A stretch of 5,707 bases of DNA from CAZGSG01 sp964528095. Its GTDB lineage: Bacteria > Bacteroidota > Bacteroidia > Chitinophagales > Chitinophagaceae. Location of the stretch: contig CAZGSG010000376.1 in NCBI GenBank assembly GCA_964528095.1, positions 1-5,707 on the forward strand. The letters are read 5' to 3'. The notes under the pieces are model-generated. The model was not told where the DNA came from and did no database searches. It saw nothing but the letters and a program-made list of their open reading frames with translations. Below, piece after piece: positions 1 to 5,707 of this stretch. A program made the position numbers and the translations under genes. Within the stretch, counting starts at the first letter, position 1, and every line of letters begins with the position of its first letter.

Positions 1-11
1 TCACAGTGACA

Positions 12-1805
12 TCAGGCCTGCGCTTGCGAAAATCGTGAAGCAGCACCGGGAAAACGGACCTGCTGTCCTATCGCATCTGCCGGGTTGCTCCAGCCAAGCA
101 GTTTTGCCTGTGCCGTATTGATCACTATTTTAGATTCATCTGTAAAACTGCCGGCAGCACTAAAAAATTCACCTGCTGCCATCGGTATATTATAAGTAGC
201 TGCGTAATTTTCATCCGTCATCAGGAGTTTGGCAGGAGCTGCAGTAGTAGAGTCAGTGCCTGCTTTATAGATGGATGTATTGCCGCCACTATTACCATCT
301 GGCACTTCAAAGGAAAGACTGATATTTTTAACTTCGGGCAGCACCGCAAATTGTTTACGGATATTTTCCATTTTACGAACGCCTTCCGCAGACCAGTCCC
401 TCGGTACCTGTACAGATACCACGTAATCTTTATTAAAACCCAGGTCCTTGCTGAAGAAAAGCCCGATCTGTTTGGAAATAACAATAGCCCCGATAAAAAC
501 AATAGTGGCTGTACCAAACTGGAATGCTACCAGTGATTTGCGCAACACTACTTTTTCTTTTACCGTGCTAAGTTTCCCTTTTAATGATTCAACTGATTTC
601 ATGGCCGATAACACAAAAGCGGGATACAGGCCGGCAATGACACCGATGAACAACGCGAGCGCTATGGGGTAGACGATAAAATATAAAGGGAAATCGGTTA
701 ATGAAGGAATCTGTTTACCTAAGATAGAACTGAACAGGTCCTGTGTAAGCAGGAATAATGCAATTGCGACAAGGGTGGCAAAGAATACCAGTAAAACAGA
801 TTCGGTAAGAAATTGTACGATCAATTGTTTTTTTACTCCTCCCAGTACTTTGCGTATTCCTATTTCGCGCATGCGGCTTGCAGACCTGCTCACAGACATA
901 TTGATGAAATTGATCACCGCCATTAATAAAATGAAAAAAGCGATAGCAGAAAGCGCATAGAGCATTTTCCTGATAAGGCCATTATTCGCAGAGAGATAGT
1001 ATTCATTCAATGGCACGAGGTAAGGCTGCAAATTGCTAACGACATATGGACTTGCATTCTGCTTAAGCAGGTGTTGCATCGGTTGCACGAGGTCTGCCGC
1101 TTTTACTCCTTTTTGTAATTCCACGAAATTGACAATATAGGTATTGGGCCAATCCATATTGCGGCCAAAATAAGCCAGGTTGTTTGAAGAAATATAGATC
1201 TGGTTATCGTTTTCGTCTGTAAGGTATGTTGCCGAATTACGGGGTATCTTTTTTAATACACCAGTGATCTTAAAATCATTTTTTGCGCCCGAGAAATTTT
1301 CGATGGTCAGGGTTTCTCCTACCACATTCGTTTTGCCAAAATATTTCTTTGCTCTGTCTTCTGTTATTACAACAGAGTAGGGGCCATCAAATGCTGTGGC
1401 GGCGTTGCCATCCAGCAATTTGAATCCATACATATTGAGCATAGTACTATCGCATAACTGTACTCCCTCCCGAAAACTTTTATCACCTTTGGAAACGGTG
1501 GAAGTAACGCCGTCCCAGCGATAGTAATTGGCTACCAGGTTAGGGTAATTTTCTTTTAGCGACTTAGCCATTGGGCCTAAGGATGTAAGTTCAAGGCCCT
1601 GGTTGGGATCTTTCCATTTACTTTGAATAATATACTGATTGCCGGCATTTTTCAGTTTTGTATTGACCTGCAATTCGCCCCATACATATGCGCTGATCAG
1701 CAAGGTGAATGTAATTCCTACTGAAAGACCGATGATATTGACGGCTGAATAAAATGGTTTCTTCAGGATATTGCGCCAGGCGATCTTGAAATAATTTTTT
1801 AGCAT
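12..1805 (-). CDS. MacB/FtsX-family ABC transporter permease, C-terminus lost by an apparent frameshift
   Basis: This is an inner-membrane permease of the MacB/FtsX type, expected to pair with a separate ATPase; its substrate is unknown. Seen in the 597 residues: the N-terminal KNYFKIAWRN signature and TM1 at about 18-42; a first periplasmic core domain at about 45-278; a first FtsX domain with TM2 at about 281-303, motif REIGIRKVLGG at 313-323, TM3 at about 332-354, TM4 at about 372-398 and GLYPAFVLS at 392-400; TM5 at about 424-446; then most of a second periplasmic domain. Family members run to about 780-840 residues and end in a second three-helix FtsX domain, which is missing. After residue 590 the protein reads SQAQA and stops, whereas another frame gives PDVTV, resembling the family strand that precedes IGVVKDF. 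The ATG lies 10 bp after the upstream permease stop, implying co-transcription. There is no Shine-Dalgarno; the leader is AT-rich. The family call is firm; whether the break is real or a sequence error is open. Confidence 0.85.
   Translation of the reverse strand: MLKNYFKIAWRNILKKPFYSAVNIIGLSVGITFTLLISAYVWGELQVNTKLKNAGNQYIIQSKWKDPNQGLELTSLGPMAKSLKENYPNLVANYYRWDGVTSTVSKGDKSFREGVQLCDSTMLNMYGFKLLDGNAATAFDGPYSVVITEDRAKKYFGKTNVVGETLTIENFSGAKNDFKITGVLKKIPRNSATYLTDENDNQIYISSNNLAYFGRNMDWPNTYIVNFVELQKGVKAADLVQPMQHLLKQNASPYVVSNLQPYLVPLNEYYLSANNGLIRKMLYALSAIAFFILLMAVINFINMSVSRSASRMREIGIRKVLGGVKKQLIVQFLTESVLLVFFATLVAIALFLLTQDLFSSILGKQIPSLTDFPLYFIVYPIALALFIGVIAGLYPAFVLSAMKSVESLKGKLSTVKEKVVLRKSLVAFQFGTATIVFIGAIVISKQIGLFFSKDLGFNKDYVVSVQVPRDWSAEGVRKMENIRKQFAVLPEVKNISLSFEVPDGNSGGNTSIYKAGTDSTTAAPAKLLMTDENYAATYNIPMAAGEFFSAAGSFTDESKIVINTAQAKLLGWSNPADAIGQQVRFPGAASRFSQAQA
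15..32 (-). other. Probable frameshift site in the left-hand permease gene
   Basis: On the minus strand the gene leaves the family frame here. Homology-like reading resumes if one base is removed, either from the four-base T run (plus-strand A at 29-32) or from the GG at 15-16. The corrected ends would read RFRKRRPDVTV or SQAQPDVTV. The exact point cannot be fixed because only nine or so codons of the new frame lie inside the window. Confidence 0.55.
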
Positions 1806-1815
1806 ATTATTGATT

Positions 1816-4326
1816 TTAATCGGTACGTAGACTTTTTATTGGGTTTGCAGTTGCCGCTTTTACTGTTTGAAAACTAACGACAAGCAATGCGACAGCTATC
1901 ATAATAATACCTGTGACCAGGAATATCCACCAGCTTATCTGTATCCTGAAAGCAAAATCCTCCAGCCATTTATTCATCAGCCAGTAAGCTACCGGTGAAG
2001 CGATGATAACGGCAATCAGTACCATTTTCAGAAATTCTTTGGAAAGCAGGTTGGTAACATTGCTTACAGACGCGCCAAATACCTTCCGTATCCCGATCTC
2101 CCTGGTACGTTGCGCGGCCATAAACGCGCTGAGCGCAAATATGCCCATCAATGCAATGAAGAGTGAAACGATTGCGAGGATACCCGTTATTTTTCCAAAT
2201 TGTTGATAGCTGGCGAGCAGCTTTCCAAATTCATGGTCGAGCCATGCATAACGCAACGGAAATTCAGGCTCAATGGTTTTCCAGTAATCAGTAATATGCT
2301 TAAGTGTGCTCGCTGCATTCCGCGCATCTATTTTTACTAATGCAGACCTGTAGCCGCCCAGCAGTCCCGATTTCGCGCCTATTGCGTAGATAGTAGGAGG
2401 AATGCCGGTTGTATAGCCGGCAGTACGGTTGTCTTTCAGTATGCCGATAATCGTATAATCTCTTGCCAGGATATTTACTTGCTGACCAATCACATCTTTT
2501 TGCTGCATGCCGCGATAAGCTGTTTCGTTGATGACCGCGGCGTTGATGCTATCTGTTCCATAAGCAGGTGAAAAATTACGGCCTGCTACGATCGGCATAT
2601 TCAATACATCAAAATAATCAAAATGAATATACTCAAAACTCATTTCGCTACTCTTCCCATTGAAGGTTGCCTGCTGTACATTCACGGTAGGCGTGCCGGG
2701 GTAGGAGTCAGCTGCCGTGACCTTTGTAACACCGGGTATCGCAGCCAACTGGTTTTTAATCAATCCCCATTTTTGTTCTTCTTCCTGTGGCGAAATAAGA
2801 TTGCTATTGGCGGGGTTCAATACCAGCACCTGTTCTGTAGCGAAACCCGGATCATTGGTACGCATGTGGCGCAACTGGAGGTAAACCACCAATAAACCAA
2901 TAAGAAAACAAGTGGAAATAGTGAACTGCATCACAACAAGTCCATTTCTTAATAGCCGGCCTTTTATGTTTTTTGAAATATCACCTTTCAGTACTTTAGC
3001 CGGCAGAAAAGAAGATAGGATAAATGCCGGGTATGCGCCCGAACAAATAGTGACTGCGAAGATGATCAGGGCTAACTGGCCAATGAAACGAACATTTTGT
3101 TGCTGGGTAATTTCATTCCAGTAACTAAGATGCATTCCAAAAGCGCTATTGACCCAATGAGTCATCCAGACAGCGAATACCAGTCCAAGCAATAATGCAG
3201 CAATACTTTGCAAAAAAGCTTCGGCAAGAAATTGTGTGATCAGTTGCCGTCTGTCTGCACCCATGAGTTTGCGCAGTCCCGATTCTTTAGCTCTTTTGCC
3301 TGCACGGGCTATGGAAAGGTTTGTATAATTGATACAGGCGAGTATAAGCACCAGCAACGCCGCGATAGAAAAAACCATCACAGGTGTATTATTACCTTTT
3401 TGCGAATCCAATATGGGATGATTTGCCGGAGCATCCCTCCATCCACCAGCTTTTGGATGTAGATGTATATCAGCGGCTGCTTCAAGAAAAACCCCGATAT
3501 GACTGATATTTTCATTTATTTTTAGCCATAGCTCAGGATCATTGCCCGGCAGCGGAACTTCTTGATTGTTTGCTGATAAAGAAGAATACGCGTAAGCCGC
3601 ATTGCCTGCAATATACAGATCCCGGGTTTTCTTTTCAAGAGGAGCAACAGCAGCTCCCGGCTTAAGCAATACATAAGTAGTAAAGATCTGCCGGCCCCAA
3701 TTGCCCGGTTGTTTATTGAAAGAAGAAATACAGATATTGAAATTAAGATGCGAGTCCCCCGTTTTTTCTACCACCCCTTTTACCTGGAATGATCTTTTTG
3801 GCTGATAGGCGCTTGCTATATCAATGGTTTTTCCAATAGGGTCTGCATTGCCAAATATTTTCCTGCTCATTTCACTGGTGATCACAGCCACGCCCGGTTG
3901 GTCGAGTGCTGTCAATGCGGTACCTTTTAAAAACTTATAAGGAAACACCCGGAAGAAAGAACTGTCGGCACTGATAATTTGTTTCTCATAAAATTTATTA
4001 TTACCAAAGGTGATGGTTTGTTCTCCCATTTCCGCAATCCTGCTGACTGATTCTACTTCAGGACATGAACCGGTCATCTGGTTTCCCAGCGCGTAAGGGC
4101 TCCAGAAAAAGCTGTTCATTTCCCCATCTTGTTCCTTGGTAATACCGAGCCGATATACTCTTTCCAGTTTTTTGTCCCATTTATCGTACCCTGTTTCATG
4201 ATTGACATAGAGCAGGGTTACAATAAAAACAGCCATGGCAATGGCCAGCCCGCTGATATTGATAATGGCATACGTCTTATTACGAACGGTATTGCGCCAG
4301 GCTATTTTGAAATAGTTTTTTATCAT
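1816..4326 (-). CDS. MacB/FtsX-family ABC transporter permease (complete, 836 aa)
   Basis: This is a full-length two-module permease of the cytoplasmic membrane and the only intact member of the array. Domains seen: TM1 at about 18-41 after the KNYFKIAWRN signature; periplasmic core domain 1 at about 43-310, ending in an IHLHPKAGGWRD stretch typical of the family; FtsX domain 1 with TM2 at about 313-337, ESGLRKLMGADRRQL at 348-362, TM3 at about 365-388, TM4 at about 412-438 and AYPAFILSSF at 431-440; TM5 at about 461-483; periplasmic domain 2 at about 485-705, including YTIIGILKD at 624-632; FtsX domain 2 with TM6 at about 712-735, REIGIRKVFGAS at 742-753, TM7 at about 766-786 and TM8 at about 798-818; and the tail NPIKSLRTD. 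There is no Walker A or ABC signature, so it needs a separate ATPase. The ATG is set by the signature N-terminus. The stop is TAA, 10 bp before the next permease. Substrate unknown: lipoprotein, peptide or drug export are all possible for the family. Confidence 0.93.
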   Translation of the reverse strand: MIKNYFKIAWRNTVRNKTYAIINISGLAIAMAVFIVTLLYVNHETGYDKWDKKLERVYRLGITKEQDGEMNSFFWSPYALGNQMTGSCPEVESVSRIAEMGEQTITFGNNKFYEKQIISADSSFFRVFPYKFLKGTALTALDQPGVAVITSEMSRKIFGNADPIGKTIDIASAYQPKRSFQVKGVVEKTGDSHLNFNICISSFNKQPGNWGRQIFTTYVLLKPGAAVAPLEKKTRDLYIAGNAAYAYSSLSANNQEVPLPGNDPELWLKINENISHIGVFLEAAADIHLHPKAGGWRDAPANHPILDSQKGNNTPVMVFSIAALLVLILACINYTNLSIARAGKRAKESGLRKLMGADRRQLITQFLAEAFLQSIAALLLGLVFAVWMTHWVNSAFGMHLSYWNEITQQQNVRFIGQLALIIFAVTICSGAYPAFILSSFLPAKVLKGDISKNIKGRLLRNGLVVMQFTISTCFLIGLLVVYLQLRHMRTNDPGFATEQVLVLNPANSNLISPQEEEQKWGLIKNQLAAIPGVTKVTAADSYPGTPTVNVQQATFNGKSSEMSFEYIHFDYFDVLNMPIVAGRNFSPAYGTDSINAAVINETAYRGMQQKDVIGQQVNILARDYTIIGILKDNRTAGYTTGIPPTIYAIGAKSGLLGGYRSALVKIDARNAASTLKHITDYWKTIEPEFPLRYAWLDHEFGKLLASYQQFGKITGILAIVSLFIALMGIFALSAFMAAQRTREIGIRKVFGASVSNVTNLLSKEFLKMVLIAVIIASPVAYWLMNKWLEDFAFRIQISWWIFLVTGIIMIAVALLVVSFQTVKAATANPIKSLRTD

Positions 4327-4422
4327 GTGTATGGTTTTAAAATGACCCTGTTTCTAAGCACTAAGTTCAATGTTCATAGTCAGTGTCCCGGGAGTAGAGA
4401 TCTTACTATGAACTATGAACTA
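4327..4422 (-). other. Intergenic spacer between two permease genes
   Basis: This 96-bp spacer separates the stop of the upstream broken permease from the ATG of the intact one. Read on the minus strand it carries the inverted repeat described separately, then an AT-rich leader (ATTTTAAAACC) just before the ATG. I see no Shine-Dalgarno. I also see no Bacteroidota-type promoter (TTTG near -33 with TAnnTTTG near -7), so the intact gene is most simply read through from upstream. The absence of a recognisable promoter does not exclude one. Confidence 0.6.
4364..4421. repeat. 17-bp imperfect inverted repeat built from GTTCATA/ACTATGA units
   Basis: The arms at 4364-4380 and 4405-4421 are complementary at 15 of 17 positions and enclose a 24-base loop. 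The right arm is itself a tandem direct repeat (ACTATGA at 4405-4411 and 4412-4418), and the left arm is a degenerate copy of the same unit on the opposite strand. The loop contains an 8-bp perfect palindrome, TCCCGGGA, at 4386-4393. No T-run follows either arm, so it does not look like an intrinsic terminator. It may be an intergenic palindromic (REP-like) element, or an RNA hairpin that protects or processes the operon transcript; that is inference. Confidence 0.7.
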
Positions 4423-5271
4423 TTATTCTGATCTCAAACTTTTTACCGGGTTAGCAAGCGCGGCCTTAATGGCCTGGTAGCTTACTGTAGCCAGTGTAAT
4501 GAACAAAGCTCCGATAACAGATCCCAGCAATACCCACCAGGTGATGGATGTACGGTATTGGTATTGTTGCAGCCATTCATGTAAATAATAATACGCGATC
4601 GGGATGGCGATCAGGCAGGATATGATGACCAGGATAACAAACTCTTTGGATAATAAACCCCAGACATTCGCGATACTTGCACCCAGTACTTTTCGTACAC
4701 CGATTTCTTTTTTGCGTTGTTCTGCCATGAAGGACGCGAGACCGAATAATCCCAGGCAACTGATCAGCACAGCCAGTATAGTAAAGAAGCCTGCAAGTTT
4801 GCCAATACGCTCTTCGTCAGAAAATTTTCTGGCATATTCTTCGTCAGCAAATTTGTAATCGAAGGGAGCGCTGGGAATGAGTTTCTTAAAAGTGGCCTCG
4901 ATTTTTGCCAGACTTTCAGAAGCGTTTTTTTGAGGATTTAATTTAAGGTTGATAAAGTTTTCATTACCCCTGTTTAAAAGGAAGACTGTTTGTTTTACCG
5001 GGCGGTAAGGTGATTGCATAACCATATCCTTAATAACACCTATCACAGTATATTCTTCCGCATTGTTTCCGCCTCCCCATCTTATTGTTTTTCCAACAGG
5101 GTCTTTGAGGTTCATGAATTTCACCGCGGCTTCATTAAGTACTAATGCGGAGGAATCGGTACCGTAAGCTTTCGAGAAATCGCGACCTCCTGTAAATTCC
5201 CAGCCTACCGTTTTTCCAAAATCATTGGAAACCCAGATAGTGCCAAAATCCGTATCCAGGTTGGGGTCCAT
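4423..5271 (-). pseudogene. C-terminal part of a broken MacB/FtsX-family permease (282 codons from the ATG)
   Basis: This is the downstream half of one permease gene split by two stop codons. It encodes the rest of periplasmic domain 2 (DPNLDTDFGTIWVS at 2-15, then GGRDFSKAYGTDSSALVLNE, then YTVIGVIKDMVM at 74-85) and the complete second FtsX domain: TM at about 157-181, KKEIGVRKVLGAS at 187-199, TM at about 210-230, TM at about 245-266 and the tail NPVKSLRSE. The ATG at 5271 is only the first one after the stops. It falls inside a conserved domain with no signal or TM before it, so it is not a natural gene start. If reinitiation occurred, the product would lack TM1-TM5 and half the periplasmic domain. 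Ends with TAA. The family assignment is firm; calling it a pseudogene assumes the stops are real. Confidence 0.8.
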
Positions 5272-5277
5272 TCACTA
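5272..5277 (-). other. Two adjacent in-frame stop codons (TAG TGA) inside a permease gene
   Basis: The minus strand reads TTT ACC TGG TAG TGA ATG GAC CCC AAC, with all codons in one frame. The flanking peptides GGFTW and DPNLDTDFGTIWVS are contiguous in the family, where the linker is usually of the W-[EK]-G-[KM]-DPN kind. GAG GGA changed to TAG TGA by two G-to-T changes would explain it without any indel; the ancestral codons are inferred. Confidence 0.85.
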
Positions 5278-5707
5278 CCAGGTAAATCCACCGCTGTTTG
5301 AATAGACATTGTTGAGCGGGCTCGATGACTCTGCTATATCTACGATAGCACCTGAACCTTTTAATTCGGCCCCTAATGCATCCATTTTGCCATAAAAATC
5401 AGGAGTTTTCATTTCTATCATCATTAGCCCATCTCTATTATATCCAATAGGCCGGTCTTTTGAAAACTGTATCTGGCGGTATACGATAATAGTACCGATG
5501 ATCAGGGTAATGGAGACGGTGAACTGGAGTACGACCAATACCTTGCGGGGAATAGCGGCAAACCGGCCGGCACGGAATGTTCCTTTTAATACTTTGATCG
5601 GTTGAAAGGAAGAAAGATACAACGCAGGATGGCTGCCTGCAATGAGCCCTGTGAGCAATGCAAAACCAAGGCCCGCAGCCCAGAATAATGGATTGAGCCA
5701 CGGAAGG
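5275..5707 (-). pseudogene. Central part of the same broken permease, running off the right edge
   Basis: This is the upstream half of the split permease. The reading frame is open to the window edge, so the true start lies outside; an in-frame TTG at 5658 is inside a membrane helix and is not a start. The 143 visible residues hold the last helix of FtsX domain 1 (WLNPLFWAAGLGFALLTGLIAG), the family motif GSHPALYLSSFQPIKVLKG, a short cytoplasmic stretch, TM5 at about 55-76 (VLVVLQFTVSITLIIGTIIV), and the first part of periplasmic domain 2 up to GGFTW. It then meets TAG TGA. By comparison with the 836-aa neighbour, about 350-400 residues (TM1, periplasmic domain 1 and TM2-TM3) should lie beyond the window. 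It is the first visible gene of the same-strand array. Confidence 0.8.

Noticed and set aside
351..960. Several short plus-strand open frames (61-74 codons) opposite the left-hand permease
   Set aside because: They lie antisense to a strongly conserved membrane protein, show no family resemblance or start context, and have the low-complexity look of reverse-strand shadows.
4364..4421. Intrinsic terminator between the upstream broken permease and the intact one
   Set aside because: The stem is AT-rich with a 24-base loop and is not followed by a T-run on either strand.
2003..4431. Plus-strand open frames of 67-100 codons opposite the intact permease
   Set aside because: All are antisense to a clearly coding gene and none has a recognisable domain or an upstream signal.
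5269..5271. ATG after the double stop as the natural start of a separate gene
   Set aside because: It lies within a conserved periplasmic domain and the frame and homology continue upstream, so it is a by-product of the stops.
5272..5277. Stop-codon reassignment (TAG and TGA read as sense)
   Set aside because: It would need both codons to be reassigned at once, which is not known in bacteria. The other genes have no internal TAG or TGA, and reading through the TGA at 12-14 gives no family sequence.
5438..5701. Minus-strand open frame of 87 codons in another frame over the right-hand permease
   Set aside because: It overlaps the well-supported permease frame, has no family features and is rich in Cys and His, as expected of an out-of-frame reading.

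Overview
The window is almost entirely coding on the minus strand. It holds three tandem members of one family: large two-module ABC-transporter permeases of the MacB/FtsX type (COG0577 SalY-like; MacB periplasmic core domain plus FtsX-like permease domain, each module present twice). The N-terminal signature M-x-KNYFKIAWRN, the FtsX motif REIGIRKV-GA, the C-terminal tail NP-KSLR-[DE], the lack of Shine-Dalgarno sequences, the AT-rich leaders and the moderate GC content all fit a Bacteroidota genome, most likely a Chitinophagaceae or related soil or environmental lineage. The taxonomy is inferred from family style, not from a marker gene.

Layout in transcription order, right to left. (1) 5707-4423: a permease whose N-terminal part lies beyond the right edge. 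It is split inside its second periplasmic domain by two adjacent in-frame stops, TAG TGA, at 5277-5272, followed directly by ATG. Family homology runs straight across the stops in one unchanged frame, so this is one broken gene. (2) 4422-4327: a 96-bp spacer carrying a 17-bp imperfect inverted repeat built from GTTCATA/ACTATGA units. (3) 4326-1816: a complete 836-aa permease, the only intact member. (4) 1805-12: a third permease, starting 10 bp after the previous stop. It reads normally for about 590 residues and then leaves the family frame close to the left edge (a shift of one extra or two missing bases between about 15 and 32), ending at a TGA about 200 residues short.

Spacing and orientation suggest one operon. 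No ATP-binding subunit is visible, so these permeases would depend on an ATPase encoded elsewhere. What they move or signal cannot be told from the sequence; relatives act in export or in energy transfer to the periplasm (lipoproteins, antimicrobial peptides, toxins). The notable feature is that two of the three paralogues carry disrupting lesions next to an intact copy. This may be real decay of a redundant permease array or base-level sequence error. I see no convincing new system, no RNA genes, no CRISPR array and no insertion sequence. The plus strand holds only short spurious reading frames.
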